DNA of 64,000 nt, taken from positions 1,302,001-1,366,000 of the forward strand of contig JAPEHQ010000010.1 in NCBI GenBank assembly GCA_027405735.1, given 5' to 3'. Positions 22,709 through 32,524 of this stretch are shown here, one piece after another. Numbering within the stretch: the stretch's first letter is position 1; every line of letters starts with the position of its first letter. This DNA comes from Mucor racemosus (lineage: Eukaryota > Mucoromycota > Mucoromycetes > Mucorales > Mucoraceae). The notes beneath the pieces were generated by a model, which was given only the letters and a program-made list of their open reading frames with translations, had not been told where the DNA came from and made no database searches. The position numbers and the translations under genes were made by a program.

Positions 22709-24383
22709 ATGCTTTTAAAATCTGCATTAACCTTAACATTTGCAGCAGCATCTTTAGTAAGTGCAGCTGTAATCATTCCAAATGTTCATAAACGAAATGG
22801 AGGTGGAACATCTGGCAAATTTGTTCATGTAACAGGTACATTATACCTTTTAAATTGTATAAAAGCCATGTAAATGTGTACTAAACATCAATATAGATTT
22901 TCATTTGGATCCATATTATATTGAAGGCGCTTCTGTCTCTAGTTTCTGTCATCGTAAAGATGGCGATAATTCTAAAGGTATTGCAGGTAAATTTGGTTAT
23001 TTAGGAAGTAAATGTGATGCTCCAAAAGCCTTGGTAAGTAAAAGATGGCAAATATTGTATAAATATTTACCCTTGCACCGTTAATATAGATTGATGCCAC
23101 ATTTGCATTTTTGAAGCAACAAGCATCGGATGCAGATTTTGTTATTTATACTGGTGATTCTGTTCGTCATGTATGTTAAAAAATACATCGTTATTGTTCC
23201 ATGCATTCCCAACTAACTCTTTTGATGTCTAAAGGATCGTGATTACTTTGAAATGAGAACTGCAGAAGAAGTTAAATCTACTCAAAGCATCATGGTACAA
23301 TACTTTACAGAGACATTTTCAAAAGTGATCCCTGTGCTGGGAAATAACGATGTCATTACGCACAACAATATTATGGCCTATGATGACCAATACTCAGAAT
23401 TTATATCAACTTGGACTTCATTCAATCTTAATCTTGGTCAAGATTTCATCAAGGGTGGTTATTATGTACAAGATCTTGCACCTAATTTACGTACTATCAA
23501 TACAAACACTATGGCTTTTTTAAAAAAAAACGAGCTTTTGTATACAGATTGTGATGTTCCTGGACCAGGCAGAAGTCAATTAGACTGGTTGAAGAAATCT
23601 TTAGAAGACACTCGTGCTCAAAAATCAAAAGCTTATATTCTGTATGTATTTCCAGGTTTTGAGTTTTATCCTCTCCTAATGCATGCATTTTCATATTTAG
23701 TGCTCATGTGCCACCAAACAGTAAACAGGACAAACACTTTTATAAACCTAAATGCTATGATGAATACTATAGTCTTTTAGGCTCTTATTCAGATGTTATT
23801 TTAGCACATTTCTCTGGTCATTTTAATTGTAAATAACCAAATCAAACCAAATCATCACACACATTTCACTAATATTTTACATTAACTAGATGATCAATTG
23901 ACAGCTGTATTACAGAATAAACAAGATGGTACCTACACTAGAGTAGCTGCCCTGGGAGAGGAGGAAGTTCCCATGACAGCTGCAGAGTTAGATACATACA
24001 AGGTAGTTGGTGTTCTTTTCAATGCACCCTCTATAGTACCTCAACAGAACCCTGCAGTTCGAATCTATACATATGATACAGAAGGAATAAAGTAAGCTTT
24101 CATTTCAGAATCTTCATAATGTATACTCACAGAAATCCTTCTTAGATATCCTTTTGGTACAATTCTTGATTGGGAACAATATTATGCCAATTTAGAAGAA
24201 GCAAATCAAAGCGGTACTTTGACATACAAGTTAGAATATACTGCTTCAAAATTATATAATGTTGATCATTTTGATGCAAATGGTCTACAAAGTGTATTTG
24301 AAGCAATTTCATTAGATGATACAGTACGTGAACAATACAATGTTTTCCGTGCTGTCAATGTTGAGAAAGCAGCAGATATTTAA
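22709..24383 (+). CDS. Endopolyphosphatase-like calcineurin-type phosphoesterase (Ppn1/acid-sphingomyelinase-like)
   Basis: Metallophosphoesterase of 439 aa in seven exons: 22709-22835, 22897-23033, 23090-23170, 23235-23641, 23701-23828, 23890-24091 and 24146-24383. The N-terminus is a signal peptide or anchor (LLKSALTLTFAAASLVSAA). Metal-binding motifs in order: DFHLD (Asp43, His45), GDS (Asp111), GNND (151-154), AHVPP (His253) and HFSGH (His287, His291). GNND rather than GNHD/E is also the form seen in the yeast vacuolar endopolyphosphatase Ppn1 branch, which favours polyphosphate cleavage in the vacuole or secretory path. An acid sphingomyelinase-like activity is the alternative. It converges on RPF2 with 130 bp between stop codons. 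Confidence 0.88.
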
Positions 24384-24513
24384 TCATTTCTTTTAATATT
24401 ATAATATATTTATTTTACAAAAAAATTCATGTTGTGTGTAATGTGATTGAGTGAATTGTGTGAGTGTTGTGGTTCATGTTTACAAGGAAAGGTTATCTAT
24501 TAATGTTTTTGTT

Positions 24514-25620
24514 TTACTCTTCATCATCACTGTCTACTTTTTGCTTTTTTGATGATTCAGCAGCTTCTTCTTTTTCATTAGGACCTCTCTTCAAACCCTT
24601 CATCTTTCTGGTTTGAATCTTATCAATCTCTTGTTTACCAAGATGAATACGACCATATTTATCACCCATTTCATCCACTTCAATGTTCTTTGCCTTCTTG
24701 GGCTTAACTTCCTTGGAAATTCTGACAGCAGAATTCCAGATTTCTTGCTTGGGTACAGATGTACGCTTAATCTTGAAATCATAACTAGGACCCATCTCTT
24801 CTAATTCAACACGGGGTGTCTTGAGTCCACTCTTCTTCATCTGAATAGAATAAGTACGGAAAAGAATACGATCATCGGGTGTAGCAGTTAAACTAATGAC
24901 ATGCTCGAGACCAGCCAAGTTGATAGCATCAGTCTCTTCACCATTAAAGAAATCCAAAAAGTAGTTTTTGATATATTTGCACTTTTCATCAGATTCAAAA
25001 CGGTCACCGTTAAAGATCATTAAAGGCTTCAAACCCAAAGAACATTTAGGACCCTAATATAAACATATTAGAAACTATGAAAAAACTTTTTAAATCACAA
25101 AAAAAAAACTTACAGGAATGGATCCCATTGATTTAGGGTTCTCGATACCGAATTCATACATATCCAACATTTGATGGTTGTACATACGAACAAAAGTCAA
25201 ATTGTGAGGTCTCTTCTTGGAGTGAGTACCAACAACTAAATGAGCTGAATCATTCTTTTGAGAGAAAAATTCCATCTTCTCATCATCCTCGAAAGGCTTG
25301 ATTTCATTCTTCTTACTAAAGTAAATGGCATTGGGACGCTTCAAAGAATACTATAATCATCAAAAGCAATGTTAGTTACATCAGATACACATAATATACA
25401 TTGCATTCACTTACCAAATCCTTTAATGCATCACTGACAACTTGACTAGTGGATGAACCCCGCACAACCAAAGTATTCTTGGGATTTTCATGGACCTTGG
25501 CTTCACGGTTCTTCAAGAAACGCTTGGCACGGGCATTTTTAGCTTTACTATAGTAAAATATCAATGAATAAATGTGCTTGATTAGCTTTTAGGTTTTGTA
25601 ACTTACACTGTACGCAACAT
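24514..25620 (-). CDS. RPF2: Ribosome biogenesis protein RPF2 (Brix domain)
   Basis: Nucleolar 60S assembly factor that with Rrs1 brings the 5S RNP into pre-ribosomes. Four exons on the minus strand: 25620-25607 (14 nt), 25547-25415, 25350-25114 and 25053-24514, giving 307 aa. Family features: AKNARAKRFLKNREAKVHENPK at the N-terminus, the Brix-domain segments RPNAIYFSKKNEIKPFED and HSKKRPHNLTFVRMY, GIENPKSM, KPLMIFNGDRFE, and INLAGLEHVISLTATPDDRI. The C-terminal tail is Lys/Glu-rich with nuclear-localisation-like KKQK and ends in acidic DSDDEE. Length and motif order match the fungal and animal proteins. The first exon has only 14 coding nucleotides. No gene lies between it and the SINE at 26.6 kb. 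Confidence 0.95.
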
Positions 25621-26199
25621 TATTGATCCAAGTTTGAGTAGGTTAAAGAAGATGAAAAAATATTAGCAAAAAAAAGGTTTGTCAAAGTAATGTGTTCCAA
25701 CCTTTTGGGAAGGATGTATTAGCAGTCTTGGTGGCTTGATTCAATGTCGATAAACGATCTTGAGAATTTTAAACAAAGTTTTTAAAGGATTTTTCAGAGA
25801 TATAAATACAAATTTTAATTGTTTTTTGGTTTTTAAATATGTATATTGACATGTATATTTCATGCTTGTATTTTTTTGATTTTGAAGAATTGATAAAATA
25901 GCGAGATGTTTTTCATTTTACAATAGGGCATGCGATTCAAGAATGAATTTTCAAGTAGCGTTTATTTGTCAAATTCCCTTTTCAGGTAGTTTTGGCCAAT
26001 AGAACGAGTTTACATCGTTTTTTTTTGCTATTGCCAACTCTTGAATATCCCAAAAATCTAAAATTAACTCGCAAATTGTACCTAGCATTAACAAAAGGAA
26101 CACGTAAATTATATTATATACCTCAGATACAGCAAAAATAGCTTATTCCAGCACTTTAAATGGTCGTATTGATAGATTGAGGCTATATATGACGCTCAA

Positions 26200-26520
26200 A
26201 ATGATACCAAACGAATACTATTGTTCAGTAGATTTGTTCTGGCACATTTTTTAGATTTTTTCCAGATAATAATTTCAACTCGATTTTTCCCCTATGATAC
26301 CTCGTCTGAAATCTCAAATTTTATAAAATTAAATTTTTCAGTCCAAAAATGCAACTTTTTACTAAGGTATTTATTGGAGACATATGACCAAAATCATCAC
26401 TTCTTTCTATTGGAATTGTTTATTTTGAGGTTACACGCTCACTTTTTTGATTTTCCGTGGAAAAATTAAAATACTGAGTTTTCATAAATTAAAAAAGATT
26501 TTACGTCAAAAATATGTAAG
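26200..26520 (-). repeat. Possible remnant of the R repeat superfamily
   Basis: On the minus strand near 26320-26280 the string GACGAGGTATCATAGGGGAA resembles the conserved R block GATGAGGGTATACAGGGGAA. The rest is AT-rich and barely alignable by eye. Boundaries are not defined. Tentative. Confidence 0.3.
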
Positions 26521-26641
26521 CAAAAAATACTAATACATAGGTTTTTAAAAAATATTATTGCTTTAATTAATAGACCATTAAGCTTTTATTATAAATAATA
26601 TGCTTAAAAAATCCTCTAAAGGTAACTTTTTTCCAAGAAAT

Positions 26642-27052
26642 TTTTTTTTTTAGGGTAGAACGTAGTGGATATACTTTATTTATTATTATTTTAATGTGAA
26701 GACTTAATATACATGAAACTCCTACAATAACGTTTCATGTAGCACAACGTAAGCCATATGGGAAGAGGTTGAGAGGTCTCCACAAGTGGGCCTACTGTAA
26801 ACAAGGTCGCTATAATGATTATACTATGAAAGATGGGAAAGAAATCGACTAATTAAAGTGCTGCACCAAGAGCCAAAACGGGCATGCGGAGAACGTCATA
26901 CGAAAAAGTTGTGGGTTGGTGACATGACACTAAACAGGAGATACAGTACTACATAATATTATCAAACAAACTTGCGTCCACCAGGATTCGAACTCGAGTC
27001 GTGCGCTTGGGAAGTACACTTCTTAACCATTCGGCCCAACCACCAAGGGCCT
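26642..27052 (-). mobile_element. tRNA-derived SINE retroposon with poly(A) tail
   Basis: On the minus strand the 411-bp unit begins AGGCCCTTGG. It has an RNA polymerase III A-box-like element (GGGCCGAATGGTTAAG, about 27040-27020) and a strong B box (GTTCGAATCC, 26993-26984), then a non-tRNA body, and ends CTACCCT plus a poly(A) run next to 26651. It is flanked by perfect 16-bp direct repeats CTTTTTTCCAAGAAAT at 26626-26641 and 27053-27068, the hallmark of LINE-mediated retroposition. The tRNA-like head could present an anticodon-loop-like TTCCCAA, but its T stem has a mismatch and its acceptor stem does not pair, so it is not a functional tRNA. No second copy was seen in the window. Confidence 0.88.
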
Positions 27053-27289
27053 CTTTTTTCCAAGAAATGTCAAACCTGATCGAAAATCGAAGCAGTGGCA
27101 AATTCTAATTTAAAACCCCGCTGCTGCCGTTTTTTTTCTCTGGCAGTGGTTAATATTCGAGATCAAGATGCATGTGACGCAAAGTAACAACAACAGTGAC
27201 CCAAGGACACACACAGATACGGTCTACATGTGATACATTAATACAAAGAACATTATATACACATATATTCTTTTTTTTTGTCTTTAAAT

Positions 27290-28518
27290 ATGGGAAATAA
27301 TCAGTCATTTGATACAGAAACTGCCAATGAATTATATTTTAAAGAATCAGCAAAACGAGGATTGCAAGTAGCAAGAGCTGTTGGCACATCTATATTACTC
27401 TCACCTGTAGTGATTCTGGCACTCCCTTTTGTGGGTGCGTATGAGTTTAGTACTGCGCTTGAGGAAGAAATGCTCACCGGTTATAAAGTAGTAGATGGGA
27501 TGATTGGAGGTTTATTCGGTGTAATTGCATCTCCAATAGCTCCCCTCTACTGTTTTCTTGCATCAATGCAAGATATTTTTAGTGTATCTACTACACACCA
27601 ACATATTAATCAATCTTATTTACGAAAAGCTCATGGCATGTTGAGATTAGACGCTGATGCTTACAATGTAGTAATCACAGGATGTCCAGGTACAGGAAAG
27701 GTACAAATGTATAGATCGACATATTTTATCATCATGTACTAAAGACCACAAAGTCTTCTCTATTAAATGCCTTGATGGGATACAGGAACATTCATACAAA
27801 AGCAGCTGCTGTAGGTGAAGTTGAAACAACATTGGAACCAAAAAGCTATAAGCATCCAATTTTATCCACCTTGCATCTTTGGGACATGCCTGGAATAGGA
27901 ACACCGAGACATCCTTCAACTAGTTACTTTGACAACTATTTTTTGGGCGCTTTTGATGCCATTTTGATTGTATTTGATGATAGACTTATGGCAAGCGATG
28001 TAGAGATTGCAAGAAAGGCTAAAATATATGATGTACCTGTATTTTTTGTTAAAAATAAAGCAGATTTAGTAAGTCTATCAAAGTTTTTTTTGGAGCAATA
28101 TACATGTCAACTAAAACCACCACAATATAATAAAGGCGATCGAGAAGAAACTGCAACGCATGAAGAAGAAAACTAATGAAGCATGGGCTTTAGCTGTGTC
28201 AGAATTGATTACTGAGGTGTGCAATTTTATAACGTCTTTTGATTTCATTTATTTATAAATAGATAAATTTCATAGATCAAAAGCTCCATCTACAAGAACA
28301 TGCAACAATTTGGGTTGGATACAAATCAATTATACATTGTATCAGCAAATATATTGGTCGATTTTGTGATACAGTTACAAAATCAACGTTTTTCGAATAG
28401 TGAAAGATTGATACATGAGAAAGTATTGATTACCAATTTATTAGATACAATTGCAGATAGAAGAGAAGGCAGGGTTATTTACAGCGATAGTGATACCTCA
28501 TCGATCATATATATATGA
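27290..28518 (+). CDS. Immunity-related-GTPase-like (IRG/IIGP) P-loop GTPase
   Basis: GTPase of 349 aa in four exons: 27290-27700, 27754-28068, 28136-28216 and 28276-28518. The N-terminus MGNNQS fits an N-myristoylation site (Gly2, Ser6). Two hydrophobic stretches follow (about residues 32-52 and 72-95), suggesting membrane association. GTPase motifs: G1 GCPGTGKSS (131-139), G3 DMPGIG (181-186), G4 NKAD (238-241), and a G5-like VSAN. Between G1 and G3 the block VGEVETTLEP plus YKHP resembles the IRG-family segment that precedes DLPGIG. The third intron starts GTGTGC; the chosen acceptor at 28275 keeps the C-terminal frame KNMQQFGLDTNQLYIVSAN. IRG proteins in vertebrates act on pathogen vacuoles; the role in a fungus is unknown. 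I chose ATG 27290 because it gives the myristoylation site. Confidence 0.78.
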
Positions 28519-28732
28519 ATAAAAATCGCTACATTTGTCAATGCTTTATTTTGCGTAGCACTAAGCTTTATTTAATTGGGTATGTTTACCGCATTTTCCG
28601 CCGTTTTAATAATGCAAGGCAAGAGAGAGGGAGAGAGGGGGCCGAACCAAAGAAAATTTTCTTTTTATTTTTTGACAGACCAGGCGACCCTGCCCCTTTT
28701 TGCCTTTTTCTATCAATTAGTATTCTCCAGAA

Positions 28733-30709
28733 ATGTTTAGACAAACCAAATCATTATGGCCTGCTGTTAAAAGATCCATATATCAGATTAAACCAATTAG
28801 ACAATCTATATTACCTGCCACACATTACAAATCAAGGTTGACAACGAATAAATTATTTTATACAACCGTAATAAGCGAACCGACCATCAAAATCTTGCAC
28901 TGGAGTAAATATCGTGAATTAGTAGAGAATAGCAATGAGCAAATTCCAGCAAAAGACCTTGAAACTCTTTCTAAATTCACTGTATCAAGTAAAACAATCA
29001 AACCCAGTGTAGCCATCAGCCGAATACAAGATATTTTGAAATATATGAGCACTCGTCAAGATAATCCAGATGTAAAAGCAAGCTTTCGCACTTGTTGCAA
29101 TCACTTGATTCAAGCCTATATCCAACAAGGAGATTTAAAAACTGCTAGACTTGTGTTTGATAAAATGGTTGCTATGGGCGATGTCAATGAGGAATCTATT
29201 AGACAAGTTGCAAATGGAATAAGATCTCTTGGAACTCGCGCTGAAATATATGAATTCCAAAAGTCAATGGAAAGCAGAGGATTATGGGTTGACAGTAGTA
29301 TTTTGTATAATTCAATCATTTATGCATTAAGGGATTTTGGAGATTTACCAGGATGTCGTTATTATTTCACAGAGATGAAAAAAAAGAATTTGGCTAATAC
29401 CGTCCACGCTTATAGAGCCATTATGTCTGTATATAGAAAAGCAAATCAGCCCAACCAAGTTTTGAAATATTTCAATGAGATGAAAGAAGAGGGTCTTGAA
29501 CCAACTGCGGGTGAATATGGAATACTTTTTGGATCACTTAGTAAAGACAAGAATTACCACACATTGCTAAAAGATGTCTTTGAAGAGATGAAATCAAAAA
29601 AGCAGCCTATAAATTTGTCCTTTTTTCTTTATATGGGTTGGGATCCATTAGAAGCAATGAAAGAAATGGATAAAACCAATTTAAATGTTTCCGTTCGAGA
29701 TTGCAACTCTGGTCTGGCATATTATGTGAAAAAAAATCAATTTCCAGAAGCATTGGATGTGATGAAGTGGATGAACGAGTACAAGATTAAAATGGACACT
29801 TTTAGTTATAGTATCATGATTGATGCATTAGCAAAAGACTACAGCACCCCACCCATGGTTGTTTTTAATTTATATGAGGATATGAAACGACACAAGCTTA
29901 TACCTGATCAAGTTACCTTTACATCTCTGATCACCAACTGCTGCAAAAACCAAGATTTAGATAAAGCTTTGACGCTGTTGAACGAAATGCAAATATACGA
30001 AATCAAGCCAAATACTTATACATTTAATTCTGTACTAAACGTATTGTCAAGTATGACTGAAACCTCTTCAGTTGATGTAGAACGTGCAAGTCTTGTTTGG
30101 AGTCAAATGACAGATCTCGGTATTCAACCTGATACCCGTACATGTAATATCTACCTTTCACTTATAAGCAGACTTATCAAATCCGTACAGTTACAAAACA
30201 ATGAACCAGAACGTTATTCTCAAACCACATTATGGGAAGAGTTGGAAGATACTAGTCGTCGTGTGCCTCAAACTGTCAAAGAAATGCAAAGAATGTATCG
30301 TTACATGAGACGACACAAACTTGAGAGCATGAAACCCGATTTTGTTACTTATTCTATCGTCATTAATGCCATGTCTGCTGCTGGTGAGGTTCGATCTGCA
30401 ATGCAAGTTTATGATGATGCCAAAATGAGTCGTGTCACTTTACCTGTGCCGGCTTATAATGAAATGATGAGCGCATTACAGCGTTGTGGTAGAGTGTCTG
30501 AGTCAATGGGAATTTGGCACGATATGAAATTACAGAGCATTTTGCCGGATAATATTACATATAGTATTGTATTGGAAAATTGTGAGCAGCTTGGTTTGAT
30601 AGAGTCAATTGAAAGCATCCGTAGACAACGAAAATTAGATTTTGATAGATTACAAGAATTAGAGAAAAAGAAAGAGATGCGTAAATTAGAAAGGTCTCTT
30701 AAAAGATAA
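28733..30709 (+). CDS. Pentatricopeptide repeat (PPR) protein, probably mitochondrial
   Basis: Single-exon protein of 658 aa. The N-terminus is basic, rich in Arg/Lys/Ser and without acids for about 40 residues (MFRQTKSLWPAVKRSIYQIK), as expected for a mitochondrial presequence. The body has a run of 35-residue PPR units with the typical pattern of V.TYN..I....K....A...F.EMK..G..PD. Examples are NTVHAYRAIMSVYRKANQP, LIPDQVTFTSLITNCCKNQD, IKPNTYTFNSVLNVL, MKPDFVTYSIVINAMSAAGE and LPDNITYSIVLENCEQLG. It ends in a charged helix (EKKKEMRKLERSLKR). PPR proteins bind organelle RNA and act in processing, stability or translation; the RNA target is unknown. It lies 214 bp downstream of the IRG-like gene on the same strand. 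Confidence 0.9.
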   Translation: MFRQTKSLWPAVKRSIYQIKPIRQSILPATHYKSRLTTNKLFYTTVISEPTIKILHWSKYRELVENSNEQIPAKDLETLSKFTVSSKTIKPSVAISRIQDILKYMSTRQDNPDVKASFRTCCNHLIQAYIQQGDLKTARLVFDKMVAMGDVNEESIRQVANGIRSLGTRAEIYEFQKSMESRGLWVDSSILYNSIIYALRDFGDLPGCRYYFTEMKKKNLANTVHAYRAIMSVYRKANQPNQVLKYFNEMKEEGLEPTAGEYGILFGSLSKDKNYHTLLKDVFEEMKSKKQPINLSFFLYMGWDPLEAMKEMDKTNLNVSVRDCNSGLAYYVKKNQFPEALDVMKWMNEYKIKMDTFSYSIMIDALAKDYSTPPMVVFNLYEDMKRHKLIPDQVTFTSLITNCCKNQDLDKALTLLNEMQIYEIKPNTYTFNSVLNVLSSMTETSSVDVERASLVWSQMTDLGIQPDTRTCNIYLSLISRLIKSVQLQNNEPERYSQTTLWEELEDTSRRVPQTVKEMQRMYRYMRRHKLESMKPDFVTYSIVINAMSAAGEVRSAMQVYDDAKMSRVTLPVPAYNEMMSALQRCGRVSESMGIWHDMKLQSILPDNITYSIVLENCEQLGLIESIESIRRQRKLDFDRLQELEKKKEMRKLERSLKR

Positions 30710-30939
30710 TAAAACTGTTTATTAATATTGTTGAATACCACCTTTTAGCGTTTTCGATGAAAGCGTTTTGAAATTTTAGATTTAGTACCAAAGTGAAACG
30801 TAAATTCATGATACGGTATGCTTTTGTGAAGATGATACGAAAAAAATAATCACAAATGAATACCCAACATGTCAAGAAACGATATCACAAAAACCATTTG
30901 TTTATACAGTTCGTGAATAGCTTCAAAAATCTCTTTATA

Positions 30940-31155
30940 GATCAACTGATGGCTACAAAAGCTATGCTAGGGTTAACAGGCTGATCAATCTCGAGAGTTT
31001 ATATTGACAAATTGGTTTGGCACCTTGATTTCGACTCATCACATCCTGGGGGGGGGGAGAGGCGCTTCCAAGGGTTCGACTGTTTGCCGAGTAAAGTGGT
31101 ACGTGAGTTGGGTGAAGTACGTCGTGAGACAGTACGGTTCCTATCTACTGATGGA
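30940..31155 (+). pseudogene. Nuclear mitochondrial insertion (NUMT): mitochondrial LSU rRNA fragment
   Basis: About 216 bp closely resemble the bacterial/mitochondrial type of large-subunit rRNA around the peptidyl-transferase ring. Conserved stretches in the right order are GCTAGGGTTAACAGGCTGAT, GGTTTGGCACC, ACTCATCACATCCTGGG, CCAAGGGTTCG, TAAAGTGGTACGTGAG and ACGTCGTGAGACAGT. The GGGTTAAC change (normally GGGATAAC), a G run of ten at 31048-31057 and substitutions in universally conserved positions show that it is not a working rRNA. It lies alone between the PPR gene and the RING-CH gene, flanked by AT-rich DNA. The organelle origin follows from the bacterial-type sequence and the AT-biased substitutions. 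Confidence 0.85.
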
Positions 31156-31725
31156 CAAGAACATTACTCTGAAATGGCCGGATATTGAAATATTTTGACT
31201 GAAAATACGTATGAAATCAACATTTTAAAGGGGTTTTTATCAGTGATTTGATATCTAAAGCAAAGTAATCAAATGCAAGAAATACATTTAGGAGCACATA
31301 GCGTACAAGTATGCATTTTTTTCTGGAAAAGAGCCCCTCTCAAAAACGTAAAATTTGACGTTTATTTTGAAATTCATGCATATGCGAACCTTGATTGATA
31401 ACTTCTTCTTCCTCTATTCTATCATGTCTTTTGTTTGATCCAGGTACATTTTTAATGAGCTTTCAATTCCGAGATAACAACCTGAATGTTATAACTAAAC
31501 CTGCATATCAAAAAGCTAATTAGCTTTATTAATTGGTCCTTGATAATTGGATTATACATATTGTATTGTGATACGCCTACTTCCCTTTCAGATTCACGCG
31601 ATCAACTATTTTGAGGGATAGTTGTACAATGAGCCAAGTGACCACTATTTGGAAATGAATGTATGTAGCACTCGCCTATTGTCATTTTACCGTACTCTTT
31701 TCCTTCAATTCATACTATTAAAGAT

Positions 31726-32367
31726 ATGCCAGGAGGATTAGAAAGACAAAATGCTTTCAGTGAATACTGTCAATCGAAGCCTTTTACAGAGGTAAATACA
31801 TACTATCCAGTTACCATTATCCTTACATAAACATTATTTTTTGTATTTAAACAGTTACAGTGTCATATCTGTGCAGAATATGAGTATGATGGAGACTGGA
31901 TCAAAATAAAATGTAATTGTAATGATTCTCCGTACGTATGATTTACAAAGATTAAAAATAAATAGCTCTATTTTGACATATTCATCTATGGATTTATATA
32001 GCGTTCAATATGCCTTCACACATAAACACTGTCTAAGAATGACCAGTAAATGTAAAATATGTGGTCAAGCGTACGTTACTATAACAGCTCCTACGCCAAT
32101 TATTTCAAGAAAATCTCAATGTTCTGCCTTGTTAGGTACCTGAGAAAGATAAACTATTAACAAACATTACTTATTTATATATTTATATACACAGAAGTCA
32201 TGCAGAAATATAAACTTCACATTTTACTGTCAATCTGCTGCATTATTGGCTTATCTATAATTTACGATGCTTGTAGTTGTATCACAATAGATTTGTTAGA
32301 GGGTGAAGAATTAGAAGGTTTAACAGACGCAGAATACTTGTATTTACCGGTAAGGAGCAATTTATAA
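31726..32367 (+). CDS. Small RING-CH (MARCH-type) membrane protein, possible ubiquitin ligase
   Basis: Four exons: 31726-31791, 31855-31931, 32002-32135 and 32195-32367, giving 149 aa. The Cys/His pattern is CHIC, KCNC, then THKHCL, then CKIC, which fits the C4HC3 RING-variant domain of MARCH/Doa10-type E3 ligases, though the spacing is compact. A hydrophobic segment follows (LHILLSICCIIGLSIIYDA), a likely transmembrane helix, then an acidic tail (LEGEELEGLTDAEYLYLP). The exon after 32349 could end in the read-through stop at 32365-32367. The perfect donor GTAAGG at 32350 could instead splice to 32444 and add a second hydrophobic helix ending at 32551, inside the convergent CEP104 gene. MARCH ligases usually have two helices, so the second form is worth testing. 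Confidence 0.68.
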
Positions 32368-32524
32368 ATAAATGTATATATTAATTTCTCTTCTCCTTAT
32401 ATAATAATGTATATACATATATATATATATTTATATAAAATAGAGATTTCACAAAAAGTGCTTTGAATCAAAATCATTATCAATAAGAATCAAATCTTTT
32501 ATTTGCTTTCTATTGATGTTTTAT

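Noticed and set aside
26970..27052. tRNA gene on the minus strand
   Set aside because: A and B boxes are present, but the acceptor arms do not pair and the T stem has a mismatch. The poly(A) tail and target duplications make it the head of a SINE.
27278..27289. Upstream TTG start for the IRG-like GTPase
   Set aside because: TTG is not an expected nuclear start; the ATG at 27290 gives a standard myristoylation motif.
30940..31155. Functional rRNA gene
   Set aside because: Only about 216 bp of a bacterial-type LSU rRNA with changes at conserved positions; no neighbouring rRNA.
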